From contig JAWWNJ010000253.1 of assembly GCA_037176885.1 (NCBI GenBank), forward strand, positions 62,001 through 126,000: a stretch of 64,000 bases of DNA. The letters are read 5' to 3'. Source of the stretch: Favolaschia claudopus. Lineage: Eukaryota > Basidiomycota > Agaricomycetes > Agaricales > Mycenaceae. Shown piece by piece: positions 21,989 through 33,828 of this stretch. Position numbers and translations under genes: made by a program. Within the stretch, counting starts at the first letter, position 1; each line of letters starts with the position of its first letter. The notes beneath the pieces are model-generated. The model saw nothing but the letters and a program-made list of their open reading frames with translations, was not told the origin of the DNA and searched no databases.

Positions 21989-22890
21989 TGTCTGGCTTCA
22001 CATAGATGGCCTACTGCACAGCTCCCGCCGCACCTCGAATTCGACTTGCCTTTGCCGCCAACACTACGAGCGCGAACGGGGGCGTTGCGAGTGGTTTTGA
22101 TGCATTCTCGAACTCGGATACGAACCTTCGCGCATAGCGCTTTGTATCTCTACTTCTTATCTGTGTCTACCATCCATTGCCTTGTTTCAATGAAGAGAAA
22201 ATTATAAATTGTTCGCTGATACCAAGTCTGAATAATCTGAGAACAGATTAGCCTAGCAATTGATCTGCAAGCACTCAATGCTATACACTTGTATCAACCC
22301 AGAACACTGTGGCCAAGCGTCATGAGTTCTCTCTTTTTCTCCCTCTTCTTTCTTTCTTTTTCGCGTTTTTCATCACGGGACCCAGTACATTGGAAAAAAA
22401 ACCCCCTGGAGAGTGTTGGGGGTTTGAAGTTCGGGAGTAATAAGATCAGATTTGTCAATCAATATTACACATAGTGAATTTACAGTGAATACGCCCTCAG
22501 TGACTCCCCAACACTCGGAAGTGAGGCTGGGTAGGAGACTGATAGTGCTATAGCCCTATAGCAGGGCTATAATCATTAATCAGGCCTCTAGCAATTCTCG
22601 GACAGTGTTAAAGGCCTCTAGAAGGCCTATAGAGTCACATGTTCTCGCCCCAATCAAGGAGGTCAGGAATTGGCATTGCTTGACGTGCCGAGCAGTAATT
22701 CACGAGGTGTGAAGGTAAATTTTGACGATTTTTCAAGGGTTTTTTGCCCCGAAAAAATGCGGGCCCATGCGCTAACACGTGACATCTATAGCCCTAAAAG
22801 GTCCTATAGCTATTGGCCTTTGCCCTTAAGAAGGCCTATAGGGTCCGCCGAACCACTTTTAAGGGCTATAGGACGGTCACTGAAGGCGCA

Positions 22891-23095
22891 GCCCGGCAAC
22901 CCCCTTTTGAGTGGTGACGCCCAGTGAAAACACCGTCTTAGCCGGCATCGGCGTATATCGGCTTGCCCAAAAAAATATTGACCAGCCTTAATTTGTATCA
23001 ATCTTACCACAATACAACGACAAAACATACTTTACTCTGAGCAGGGAGTGGGCGAATTCGCCGCTGCCAGGGTCACGCGCTTTTTCGACTTGGTA
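22891..23095. other. Unassigned spacer
   Basis: No gene or repeat seen between the hAT and the next MITE. Confidence 0.4.
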
Positions 23096-23216
23096 CAGTG
23101 GCGGCGGGATCTGATGCCACCCCCAAAAAAATGATGGGGCCCCAATCGACTCCACTTGCATCAAAAGTTACAGAAATGGGCTGTTCTATTTTTAGGGGTG
23201 GCATCAGACGCCACTG
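23096..23216. mobile_element. 121-bp MITE with CAGTGGCGGC tips
   Basis: CAGTGGCG...CGCCACTG tips with inner GATGCCACCCC/GGGGTGGCATC repeats, TA duplication (23094-23095, 23217-23218). It lies 30 bp upstream of the Plavaka transposase start. A half copy is at 49552-49620 and a decayed one near 12280. Confidence 0.85.
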
Positions 23217-23246
23217 TATCTTTACTGCTTCGCTCCGAGTCCTGGC

Positions 23247-25440
23247 ATGGCCCCGAAGACAAGCAAAGCACGGGCGGCTGCCCAATCTCGCAGTGCCATT
23301 CCGCCACAGGCTTCGACGAGTACGAACACGGAAGAGGACGAGTCCATTTACATCTGCACATGCTCAAAGTACTGCGGAGTGTTTGGGGTAGAGGTACCTC
23401 AGCAGACTTACTCTCGTCACCAACGCATCGAAAAAGGATTGGAACCTCCGAAAAAGAAGCCTCGAAGAAAATCTCCGAGACGCGCCGCATCGACTCAGTC
23501 GCGTTCTGCTAGAGCTAGACACGAGGAATCTGTCTCTGAGCTAGAGGTTTGTTGTTTCTCCGATGCTTTAACTTACAGTTCTTATCTCATTGGCAAGGAC
23601 ATGCCGTTTGACCACCGCGACAACGAGGATCCTGTTAGTCCAGACACAAACAATAGCACCGCTAACTCCCCCGGTCGGGTAGGTTGTGTTTTTTGTGTGT
23701 ATGCAGTCGTTGAATGGATTCAAAACCAGAACGAGCCTACTTCGAGGCGGGATTTCGATCCTCCTGCTTCCCCGCCCCCAAATTCACCTGACGCATTGAA
23801 TTCACAATAACCAACAAGTTCATCGACAACTTACGGAACGCCAGTCTCGACGACAATACCGAGCGATTGGATCCAGAGTTGATTGAACGCCTACGAAATC
23901 CTCCACGCGGTGTCCCAGAACTCGACGCCGACGAACGACTCGCCCTCGACATCTTTCTTTCCATCGCAAATGCCTCCGTGGAAACCTACAACTCCATCCG
24001 CTCCGCCATTCTTCGTCGTTATCCAGAGAGTGCACTCATGTCGTATCACCAAGTGAAAAAATTGGTCTCCCTGCTTAGCGGCATTGACCCCATGATGCGC
24101 AACATGTGTATCAACTCTTGCATCGGCTATACTGGACCTTTCAGTGATCTGACTGTATGCACCTACTGCGGAGAGCAACGCTACGATCCGAAATACACCA
24201 AAGCTAAAGTTCCGCGTAAACAATTCCAAACCTTCCCGCTGGGACCGCAGCTTCAGGCGCTCCGTCGATCTCCCGAGGGTGCTACCGAACTTAGATATCG
24301 CCAGCGTCATACGGAGGAAGTACTGGCAGAGCTGGAGGATTCTGGAGGGATAAAAACATCGCCATACACAAATTTCTTCGACGGAAGCGACTACCTTGAT
24401 GCCGTTGACGAAGGCAAAATCTTGGAGCACGACATTGTACTCTTCACATCTATCGACGGCTCAACTCTACCGGAACAAAACTTCTGATTGCTGGATCGGT
24501 CTCGATCGTTGCCGATCGTTGCCGATCGGCCCATTCAAACGCGCTACAAGAAGCGAGGAATCCTTCCGCAGGTTATCATCCCAGGACCCGGCAAACCGAA
24601 AGATCTTGACAGTTTCGTTTACCCCGGCTTCTACCACCTCGCGGCATTGCAACACGAAGGATTGAAGTGGGATGCTCTCGACGACGAGGTTTACACCTCT
24701 CACCCGTTTCTCGCACTTGAGTGTGCAGATGGTCCTGGAATGGCGGCGTTGAGTGGTTGTGTAGGACATCATGGGAAGAAACGATGCCGGGTTTACTGCC
24801 CAATGACGGGACGCCATAAAGTCGGGGGTTCGCATTACTATCCGGTGCGCTTCACACCTCACAATTACGATGTTAACGGCTGCGACCATGAAGACGTTCA
24901 ACTCGGCCCTCTCCTAGACGACTTCGATCCCGAGCAGGCTGCGAAGCGATATCAAAACAACGTCAAGTATGTTGGTCAAGCGAGGAACAAGACCGATTAC
25001 GAGAAACGTCGCTTGGAAACCGGGATCTCGAAACCGTGTATCTTGAGCGGCCTCCCTGCTGGCCATACTCTCGGCCTACCGGCTTCCCTCGCTCTCGACT
25101 TCATGCACGCACCTGCTCTCAACCTTCCCGACCTGATGATCCCACTTTGGCGCGGAAAATTTGACTGTAGCCGTCCTAGCGACAGCACGAATGACTGGGA
25201 CTGGGCGGTTTTAACGGATGAAACCTGGAAACAACACGGACAGGTGGTTGCAGAAACTACGAAGTACATTCCCGGCTCATTCGACCGCCCACCTCGCAAT
25301 CCCGCAGAGAAGATTTCAAGCGGATACAAGGCTTGGGAGTTCATGTTATACTTCTACGGTCTTGGCCCCGCTCTCTTCTTTGGGATAACATCGAGACGGA
25401 ATTTGGCCAGGACCTCGCAGATGGATGGCACGGATCGGTC
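23247..25440 (+). pseudogene. Plavaka-type (CACTA-like) transposase, broken
   Basis: Starts MAPKTSKARAAAQSRS, then a Cys-rich stretch (YICTCSKYCG) and a basic region. A likely 51-nt intron follows at 23548-23598. After further disruptions, a long open part (about 23825-24487) has hallmarks of mushroom Plavaka transposases: CTYCGEQRYDP, FPLGPQLQALRRSPEGA, GSDYLDAVDEGKI. A frameshift near 24485 in the catalytic region moves the sequence to another frame (24488-25375), which continues PGKPKDLDSFVYPGFYHLAA, YCPMTGRHK and LALDFMHAP. The C-terminal portion is lost near 25390, close to a hAT tip at 25457. It is clearly a dead copy, about two thirds of a usual transposase. Confidence 0.85.
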
Positions 25441-25456
25441 GTACGGTGGGCTCGGA

Positions 25457-25620
25457 CAGTGTTGGACTTAAGGGTTAAGTCTTAACTTAAGTTAAGGGTT
25501 AATTTGCCCTTAAGTTCAGGCCTTAGCTTCAGTCGAGAACCGACCTAAGCCCTCCTAAGCCTTAATTAAGGTTAATGATGGATGACGTAATTGTTTCCGT
25601 AATCTTTCTTGCCTTCTTTT
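25457..25620. mobile_element. Solo hAT end, same family as 6792-9266
   Basis: CAGTGTTGGACTTAAGGG matches the tip of the 6792 element with two changes and is followed by the same kind of TTAAGG/CCTTAA subterminal repeats. No matching right end or duplication is seen, so it is truncated. It adjoins the broken 3' end of the Plavaka copy. Confidence 0.6.
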
Positions 25621-25910
25621 CCCTCTAATGTTGCCGATGCTCGGGAAGTCGAGTCTCGACTTGAAAAGTCGACTTCGGGAGCAAGTCGACTTGACTCGAC
25701 TTGACTCGGATGTATCCGAGTCGCTTGAAGTCGCTCGAAGTCGACTCAAGTCGCTCAAGCCAGCGAGTTTTTGTAATTCTAACAGAAGACGGCATGGATC
25801 GCAACAGAGGTCTTGATAACATATGGGGGATGTAGTTACATGTTGGCAGAACGCATAAATAACGATTAACGTTGTACAGTTCCGTCCTCAGGCATATCTA
25901 TGTACTCATT

Positions 25911-27671
25911 CCCAGTGAAAATCCCGTCTGGGCGGATATGCTCAAACATGGGCAGATCTGCTGCATCTGCTGAAATCTGCTGAACAGCATATCAGAATAC
26001 CCAAGAATTCTATATTTATCCCGAGAAACTGACAATTTCTCAATGAAAGTCTTGGCAACCGACTTGCACCCGACTTCGGAATGCGCTTTCGACGGCAAAA
26101 CGCAGCGTGGGAACACGTCCAAGACGCGCCGGGAGACGGTCGGAGTTTGAAATGCATCTTGTTCCCGTACCACCACCATCTCCAAGTCCTATCCCGTAGT
26201 CCGTTGTCCGTCCGCGTTATCTGTTCGCTTTCTTCCCTACGTTCGCCTTTGATACTCCCGATAGCAAGCTGCCCGGCGCCCCCACCTGCGAAGCCTGCTC
26301 CCTGCACAATTCAAGCTCTCCCGCGCCATGTCGTATTGGTAAATCTTTGTCGTTCGCACTTCATCTCGCCGCTGATTTGTGACGCGTCCCACTGTAGGAT
26401 ACTACAAAGTCAATTCTTCGTCAAGAATACCACGGCGGTGACACTCTTCCCAGGGCGATTCACGCACTCTTTAGCGGCGGCCACGGGACAGACGAGCATT
26501 GACAACGGAAAAGGTGCGGCCTCGTTCTTTCTTGATTTTCCTCTCTTTCGCTCTATCTAATCACCGTCGGCGCGCCTTCCGCCAGCCTGCCGTCGCCTCC
26601 TTCGAGGTGTTGGCCGAACATATATCGTTCTTTCCGTCTTGTTCTTTGAACCTCGGTCTCCTCCTTCTCCCACCATATCACTTCGCTTGTACGTTACCTG
26701 GTTCTTCACCTCGTCTTCCTTTCCTGTAGAAACCGTACTGATACTCTTCAGGCGCGGCAGATGCCAATAGTTCTGCTTCCTTTTGTTTCGTATTCGGTGC
26801 CATTTCTTCTTCCACCACTTATGCTGACAGCTAACACCTCATAGGTATTATCTCATTCTGAAGCGCTATGCTCTCCATTCGCGCCGGCGGGGGCTCCAAT
26901 AATCTAGTCTTACGGCGCCACGCTTCGTGTGAGTGGATAATGGTATCGGCTCCCTTCCCCTCCGAATCACTGATCTGTTGTTTATAGCGTCACCGTCGAG
27001 CGAAAGACGACTGGGGCTAGAAGAGGTAAGCCGTCTCTTTATCGGCATCACCCCATGTTTACGCTGTTCTTCATGGGCGTGCCCTTGGATGGTTTGTGGC
27101 CTGCCGGTTGCTATGATTCTGCGGGTAATGGTGGTTTTCGTGCTTGGTATACCTGCGCTAACACCGTCTTATAGCAAGACGAGTCTTATCTTTGACAATG
27201 AACGGACGCGAGAAATCGGCCGATGGAAATAAGCTGGTTGACAGGGTAAGCTTGCCTGTCTGCTAGAAGTTTTACTGCCGCTGATCTTGCCCTCTGGTAA
27301 CAGGACTTTATTCTGGCGGGAGAGGGTAGAGGACGCGGGAGATTGGACTTTGTAGCGGACGGTGGGACTTGGCGTCTTTTGTGGGACTTGGCGTCTTTTT
27401 CCTATTTCTCGAATCGTGTATTAGGTAGTGGAATTGAAAAATATTGGATTTTATTCAATTATATTCAATTAATTGAGCGGATTCACATAGGACAGACCAG
27501 CGCAGAGCATAGCATAGCTGAGCATATTGGAGCATGCCAGCCCAGAAAAAAAGTCTATATTTTCTGTTCTGAGGTGTTGACGGATGGGCTGAAATGCTCA
27601 AATCTGCGATCCGAAAGTGCACAGATTGCAGCGTATCGGGGCAGACCAGCCCAGAAGGGATTTTCACTGGG
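25911..27671. mobile_element. TIR element with intron-like cargo
   Basis: Tips CCCAGTGAAAATCCC and complement lie between exact 7-bp copies of ACTCATT (25904-25910, 27672-27678). Imperfect pairing continues inward (GTCTGGGC with GCCCAGAAG). The interior (about 26250-27330) has several good donor/acceptor pairs spaced like short fungal introns (for example GTAAATC at 26339 with ACTGTAG at 26397), joining open segments such as one reading QSQFFVKNTTAVTLFPGRF. I could not name the protein. It may be a captured host gene fragment. Confidence 0.55.
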
Positions 27672-28547
27672 ACTCATTGTCCGCAAAGTCCATAGAAAAT
27701 GCAATCTGGGAACGAGCACCAGCTCTTTCCAGTTCTGTACTCGCAGCTAGCTGTCTCAGCCAATCTTCGTCGTCTTCCGCAGCTGGATGGGATGGGATTG
27801 CCATCCCGACATGAAGTTGAGTCGCGATTTTTTGAAGTTGAATTTCAGCATCTGCAACGCCTCCATCAGAATGGGACTAATCCGATTGCGCCGCTTGGTA
27901 TCAGTCTCGGCAGATGAAGAGAAAACCCGTTCAGATGGAACAGATGTCGCTTGAATAGGAGCGTAATCGCAGAATAGAAGATAAATCCTCGGCCACGTTG
28001 ACTTCCCATGATTCTAGATGAACGGGCATTGTTAGGAGTAGTGTGTGTATTGCGCAAGGAGAGTGTACTGACCGATCATGTCTGTCTGCTGCCGGGACGG
28101 TATTGGGCTGCTCATGTAGTGCTTCATCTCGTCTTCGACAGTTTGGATCACAGCGCCAACATTCCCAGAATCCGAGAAATCGAGCGACTGGGAAACATTG
28201 CGAAATCGGGCAGCAGCTCTCGCTATCCCGGCATGTGCAGCAGCAGGTGTCCCAGACCTGGAATGAGGACGGGAAGATGGGCGCGAGCTGGAGCCGGAGT
28301 TCAGCGGTGAGTCGGATGCCGGAGCATCATTGTCCGCGTCTTCGTAAGTTCGAAGCTAGAATTGATATGTGAATATTGCCAGAGGAAAAGAATGAAGATT
28401 ATGAAATACCGCACCTTTTCGAGGATGATCTTCCTCGCCTTGTCTCGATCGCTTCCGGACCAGTCTTTCCTGATCCATTCGAACCGAATACAGGGATTGA
28501 TGACTGCGAGTTGAAATTAAAATCGTCAAACAAAGTAGATGAGGATA

Positions 28548-29020
28548 CAGTCGAACCTCTCTTAACCCATACCTCTCGGTGGATGGCCAAGGCTATGGGT
28601 TATGAGAGGGTATGGGTTGATGGGGGCATTACATAATATTTAAATTCAATATTTTCTTTAAATAAATAGGTGTCAACACAGATTTTAAACCAAATCTACG
28701 CATGATCAGCTTGCGCACTACTTTTTGCGTCTTGATGTAGATTCCCGACCAAGCCGATGGTTCATAACCGTCGTCGGCAAGTCGTCGGACCATGATATTC
28801 GACGGATCCGCTGACATAATCCGTCGATAACCGAGGTCCGAGGAGCCAAAATTGCCATTTTAGGGCATGTTCACTATGGGTTTTCGACTCAAATGGCTAT
28901 GGGTTATGGGTTACCGGAAAATTATGGAATTTCCCTGCAAACCACCATGGTTTTTCAAGATTTCTATGGGTTAAGAGGGGTATGGCTTGATAGGAGTATG
29001 GGTTACGAGAGGTTCGACTG
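28548..29020. mobile_element. 473-bp MITE inside a hAT-transposase intron
   Basis: Tips CAGTCGAACCTCTCTTAACC and complement, TA duplication (28546-28547, 29021-29022). TTAACCCATA motifs recur. It lies wholly within intron 28504-29035. A shorter relative is at 48067-48232. Confidence 0.85.
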
Positions 29021-30015
29021 TAGAAAGATAATTACACATTGAAATGATATACGCATTGGTGTCTCCCATTTTGTCATAATACTTTGCTGCGATTGCCAAG
29101 CCGGGATTGATGAATCGTCCGACGTTTGCAGTGCGGAGATCAGGATCATTCAACATTGCCTTCCATGCACTGACAAACAGCTCGAAGGACGGGATGGCGC
29201 CGGCCAAAATCGGCATGTTCTCAGAGGACATGGCTGTTTGCACGGTATGGGGTTGCTGAACGGACGTCAGAACAGTAGCAGGAGCCGAAGAGGATCTGTA
29301 CCTCGAGAATCAACTCCATCATCTCCAATGTATTCCAGTGTTCGTCCCCGAGTTGGTGAGCGAATGTTCGAACATCGCGGGTCTTCAGAGCAAAAAATGT
29401 ATAGATGGGCTAAGTGAAACTAATGAGCGGAACGAAGTCTAATTAGTAAAATGATTTGAACTCACCTGCCGGAGGTATCGTAGCCGGCGTAGCATATAAA
29501 AAACCGAGTCCCATCGTGTTTTTGCGTCCGGTAAGACAGTAACGAGTCCAAGGGTCACCGGCTCAAAATCTGATTCGCTCACAGTCCAATCTCCGTTTCG
29601 GTTGCCTTTTGCAATGATGTCTTGAAGCAGGTCTCGGCGCTGACCCGATTTGCGGATGAAGGCGACAGTCTTGCGTGCACGACGGATTGGGCCGGCCTTC
29701 TTCTTGGTGCGGGTGATCCGCGTGACCGGAGGTGGAGCATCGGATGAATCGGTTTCCGTTGCGGTGCTGGTATCGGAATCTGAATAGGTAGGATCGTTGT
29801 CGTCCTTCTCCATGACCTTGATAACGGCTTGAGAACATAAATTGATGACGTGAGCAAAGCACCGTATGTAGTTGTTCTTTTCGTCAAACATAATCCCCTC
29901 CTCAAGCAGCAGCTTGCCGAGATGCGCTAGCATCGACCCGTTGTTGGATGCATTGTCGAGCGTGAAATGGCCAACCTTTCAATTCCATCAGGAACAGAGC
30001 AAAGGGAAAACAAGT

Positions 30016-30203
30016 AGGGGTGCTCAATTCTTAGCTCGTCAGCTCGTCCCGTCCAAAAAATTAATTAATTCCCTGATGAGCTGATGAGACTATGATCTCA
30101 CTCCGCCTGTGGCTCCACTCTGCGTCATATTTTGATCAATCCATCACCGAATTAATCATTTTCTGGACGAGACAAGCTGACGAGCTAAGAATTGAGCTCC
30201 CCT
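30016..30203. mobile_element. 3-bp-duplication MITE, copy 2, inside an intron
   Basis: Same family as 17505-17691, flanked by AGT (30013-30015, 30204-30206). It is wholly inside intron 29976-30219 of the hAT transposase gene. Confidence 0.9.
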
Positions 30204-30668
30204 AGTCATGCATGCTTACTTTCTCGAGTATCCCGGCATTTTTGAGGATGTTGAACACAATCCGTGCGAGGCGATGTCCACTGTGTGCACCCCGAACACG
30301 TCGGAACGCTAACAGGGCTTGGCGCAAAACGACTTGATTGTCTTCCTTTCTGTGGCCAAGCCAGTGCGCGGTGAGAGCCAGGTAGGGATGCAAACCCTTG
30401 GAGCTCCAGATATCAGCGGTGAAGCTGATATTCCCCAGAGACGCCTAAATTTTAATGAGTAAAAGCTATGAGTAGACAAGAGGGCGACAAAAATGACCTG
30501 CAGAGCAGCCTTGAGTTCTCCGTAGTACAGCGTCCAAGCATCAATGATCCGACTGCGAAGTTTTGTGCGGTGTGGAATATCTTCATCAGCCAACGACTCC
30601 CGTAGAAAGAGCAACAAATTGCGAAAATCGCTGTTCTCGACCAGATTGATCGACTTGAATCAATTCAG

Positions 30669-31754
30669 ATGGCGAGCTTCGACTTCGCGAAGATTAGTCT
30701 CGGAAACCCAGACGTTCCTACGTAGTCCTTGTAGGTGTAGATCTGTGTAGATCTGTGTACGGATATGTTTCCAAATCGGTAATTACAATGACAGCTTTTG
30801 ACGTTTGATTGATTTTGGTGATGATGGGAACGGTTTATCCGCCCTTTTTCGGCTGACATCGGCTTTTCGCGCTGCTGTCATAGCTCGGCTGCCACACGTT
30901 ACGGCTTGCCGTCTTTGGTCAGATACTGAAATAAAGCGAAAAAAATACTCATCTTGGAGTCAAAAAGTCTGAGATGAAGGGAGGATTGTCCTTCAGGGTG
31001 TCAAAGACCTTCTACATATCTCCCGCGCTTTATCTGCTCTGGTTGTTGACCAATCTACTCACATGAGCTGCTCAGATACTGATCGGAGTTTGAAATAAGG
31101 ATCAATCACAACAGCCGCACGTGTTGGTTGGTTCAAGTGATAGCCAGCCCCAACAATGGAGCGCAACACGTGACTGCGACGTTGTCGGTTGCGCCGGGAA
31201 CTTCTCCATTCCGGGGAACTTCTCCATTCCGAGGGTGATGGCAAAACGGTCGAGGTTCCCACGGTGGGTCATTGTTTTTCCTCCTCCAAGGGGAAACCCC
31301 TCGGCCGGGAGAACGCGTTTTCGGCACCCAGAAAAGCCTCGGAATGACCGATTTTTCGGTGATTGTTTGTTTCCAGCGTATCATGTGACTGACACGTGCG
31401 TATGGGAAAACAAACCGAGTGCCACTGCCAGTACGGGAGTCGCGGAATCCAGCCAAATGGGGACTCGACACGTTTTCCTCCAATAACTGCTTCATCCTCC
31501 TCAGGGCTCCATTCCAACAATGCTAGCATTTCATTGATCTGAATTTCATGAACACGAGAGGTACCATACAAAAGCAGCCGCATCAGGGACCCGATACCTG
31601 GTCAGAGGTAGGAAAAGTGGGTTTTATGGGCACGTTCGGGGAATCCGGTCAGAGAACTCGACCCTTAGCATTTTGTATTGACGGTAAAAGATGAAGGAAG
31701 AACAAATTTTAGAAATCATTCATTTTTTCGAGAATCCGAAGGCACGCGCCGCCG
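30669..31754. other. Rearranged junction between hAT and KDZ copies
   Basis: Minus-strand fragments such as RAAVVIDPYFKL (about 31070-31110) look transposase-like, but no continuous gene is seen. A direct repeat (GGGAACTTCTCCATTCC) lies at about 31195-31230. Frames at 31133-31583 carry no domain. Confidence 0.4.
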
Positions 31755-31756
31755 CA

Positions 31757-33533
31757 GAGCGCGACCCGTGTTATGGCGCGCACAGTCGACCGTCCCTATC
31801 CCCGACGCCGCCGTTCCATACGTTTCCCTATTCGGCTCGTTCACAGCATCGTGAGCGACGCAAGTGCTTTTCTGCAAAAGTGATATTATATATCAATTTG
31901 AAATGGAAGCGTCATGAGCGCACGACGTACCTCCTGCTCAAGCCCCCAGTTTTTATCCAGGTGTTCCATGTACTCCTGAACCTTCGAACAAAACGCGATA
32001 CCATTGCCCAGCGAAGGGTCATCCCCCTCAGTCGACACATCCTTCCGTTTCATGCGAAAATTCGCGTCCATCGCCAAGAACAACGCGTAAATAAAGCGCT
32101 GCTCGGGGGGTGCGTTCCTCCACGAGCCATCCAGCGGGAGGTTCTTCCCCGGCTGCGGGCACGCGGGGCATAGCAGCGCGCACTCGCCAGCGCGAGTCCC
32201 CGCAATTCCATCGACAGCATGACCCCGCCCGGCACGCTTGTACATCTGGAGGTTGCGCCATTGCCGCGCTATCGTCAGAAACTGGTTATAACGCGTCTAA
32301 TACTGTGTTAGATCCAGGTCTTATTGTGTTCAAATGACCCGCTCACCCGTGGCTGGAAAACGCCGTTGTTATTTGTATGGCGGGCGAGTTTGTTGTAGAA
32401 GTAATTGGCAGAGCACTTCGCTTCCAGCGACAGCAAGTGGAAGTCCCGAAGCACCCGGAACGTCGCAGCCGTGGCGGGGTTGGTGGTTGTCGCGGGATAT
32501 AGCCGCGCGCGGACGAGCTGGATATCATGATCCTCTGCCGATGCACAGGAGCAGAAGTCAAGCCCGACCTCGTGCACCCCGTTCGAGTCAACGATGCAAA
32601 AATCGTTGCGGGGATGCTTTCCCGTCGCTGCCGTCGGCTCCTCGCTTTCGCCTTCCCCATCCACCCCCAATCCATCCTCATCCGGAGCTCTCTCCTCCGC
32701 AGCCCTCCTCGCACCCTCCTCTGCCGCCTTAGCTCGTTTCAGTAAGGTTCCCGATTCCTTCCATGGCCCAACTGGATTCGAAGTCCCAAAGACTTGAGGG
32801 TAACCGTTTCAAAGAAATTCTGCTCGTTCCAGAACTAGACAAACATTTTAACAAAATTCATTGACTTGAGATTTAGATCAAATACCTCGACCCGGTGCAG
32901 CGGATTATCTGTGTGTTCCGTCACAACACAGGACTTGCAGAATGGAGCCTCGGTAAAACAATCCCTGCAGCGGAAGACAGCGTCGCTGGCGGATGCGGTA
33001 CAACCTGCGCATTTCGTTTGAGAACAGTGATCTCCACGCCCCTCAAGGCGCAGAAGCTCGTCAAGGTACCGTTCCCGCCGATTTTGAAGCCATTGCGCCA
33101 TCGTACGGTCCTAGGTAAAGTTATTCAATTCGGAGTTTGCCAGTAAAACGAGAAAAATCATACCGATTCGCGCTGCTTTCTTCGCGGGGGGGTCTACTGG
33201 ATGCCCTTCATCAAAAGCAAAAGATTCTTCGCCCGTAAACGGAAACGCCGAGGGAGGTATGGCGTCATCCTCCATATCCATTGGCGAGGGAGGCTCGTAG
33301 TCGTCAGGCATCAAGAGATCCCGTTCAGGAGCTCGTCTCTTGGTCGGGGAAGCGGCGACGGCCACCTGAGACGTAGAAACAAAGGTGCGCCCCCGAGCGT
33401 CGGTACGGATGGCGCGATAAAATAGACCCTCTTCGCGGGCGCGCGGTAGCTCATCGTGCTCCCCGTCGCTGTCGCTGTCGCTGTCGGAGGCTACGGTGGT
33501 TCGAAAGCTTCCAATTTTCCTCTTTCGTGCCAT
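31757..33533 (-). pseudogene. KDZ transposase with CxC2-type Cys cluster, 3'-truncated
   Basis: Start ATG at 33533 (MARKRKIGSF, then an acidic Ser/Asp run). Exons: 33533-33164, 33110-32887, 32834-32347, 32296-31931 and 31871 to about 31757, with introns of 50-59 nt. Exon 2 carries the Cys cluster (KCAGC, FRCRDC, FCKSC) with YLDELLRLEGRG. Exon 3 has FLGL-type LKSLGLRIQLGH, then VHEVGLDFCSC and LRDFHLLSLEAK. Exon 4 has CPACPQPGKNLP and LDANFRMKRKDVS, and exon 5 has TCVAHDAVN and GTVDCARHN. These are in the usual KDZ order. The catalytic half that should follow is absent. A 1-nt frame change near 32765 is also needed. It is a dead fragment of a Kyakuja-Dileera-Zisupton-type transposon. Confidence 0.85.
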
Positions 33534-33660
33534 AGGCGTTGGGAGCAGACGAAAATGCGGGGACGAAAATGGGGGAAGAAACACTGTCTGAGCCTGGGAA
33601 GACAGTGTGCCGTTTTGTGATGCAGCAGAGAGGGGCCGATCTGATGTGACCTGATCCGAG

Positions 33661-33828
33661 CTTCTCCTCTTCTTCTACCACCACCATCGACTTCCCGTTC
33701 ACCCTCTCTCACCTCGCTAGAGCTCATCATTCACGACACTTTTGCTTCTCCTCTTCTTCTACCACCACCATCGACTTCCCGTTCACCCTCTCTCACCTCG
33801 CTAGAGCTCATCATTCACGACACTTTTG
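33661..33828. repeat. 84-bp tandem duplication
   Basis: Two essentially identical 84-bp units (33661-33744, 33745-33828) starting CTTCTCCTCTTCTTCTACC, with a short start of a third. They lie just upstream of the KDZ gene start and mark the edge of the pyrimidine-rich tract. Confidence 0.9.

Larger units (their letters stand above)
20693..22541. mobile_element. Non-autonomous Mutator-like (MULE) element with cargo ORF
   Basis: Long inverted repeats (about 138 bp: 20693-20830 and 22404-22541, tips CAGTCTCCTACCCAGCC) are flanked by an exact 9-bp duplication, ATAGTGCTA (20684-20692, 22542-22550). Long terminal repeats plus a 9-bp duplication are the classic Mutator signature. No transposase is encoded. 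It carries an open frame (21440-21988) and two smaller foldbacks. Confidence 0.85.
20657..22882. mobile_element. hAT-type element with nested Mutator-like element
   Basis: Tips CAGTGACCGTCC and its complement are flanked by 8-bp near-identical duplications (AAAGCGCA at 20649-20656, AAGGCGCA at 22883-22890, one mismatch). GGCCTATAG/CTATAGCCC motifs are repeated near both ends, mostly between 22550 and 22880, like hAT subterminal binding sites. Nearly all the interior is a second element (20693-22541). The target looks like the D-arm of a tRNA-type sequence (TCGAGTGGTTAA just before the insertion). Confidence 0.8.
27756..30668 (-). pseudogene. hAT transposase gene, multi-exon, lightly broken
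   Basis: Exons readable from 5' to 3': to 30498, 30444-30220, 29975-29466, 29409-29302, 29255-29036, 28503-28415, 28355-28073 and 28013-27756, all with GT..AG introns. Motifs in order: LADEDIPHRTKL; TADIWSS and TLDNASNN, the two hAT catalytic Asp regions; CFAHVINL; RWDSVFYMLRRL; INPCIRFEWI; and the C-terminal dimerisation block VPSERVFSSSAETDTKRRNR with LMEALQMLKF. An apparent 1-nt frameshift near 27995, between WEVN and the dimerisation block, breaks the last exon. The zinc-finger N-terminus is missing or rearranged upstream of about 30668. Introns 29976-30219 and 28504-29035 are swollen by MITEs; without them they are about 53 and 57 nt. Confidence 0.85.

Noticed and set aside
26930..27060. 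A segment reminiscent of ribosomal protein L37 (RRxxGLEEVSR-like)
   Set aside because: The match is a few residues in one frame only; the zinc-binding Cys residues of L37 are absent.
31133..31583. Minus-strand frames of about 100-120 codons between the hAT and KDZ copies
   Set aside because: No motif, poor continuity, and an internal direct repeat; likely rearranged transposon debris.
32334..32732. Plus-strand frame of 132 codons
   Set aside because: It is the antisense shadow of exon 3 of the KDZ transposase, whose motifs are clear on the minus strand.
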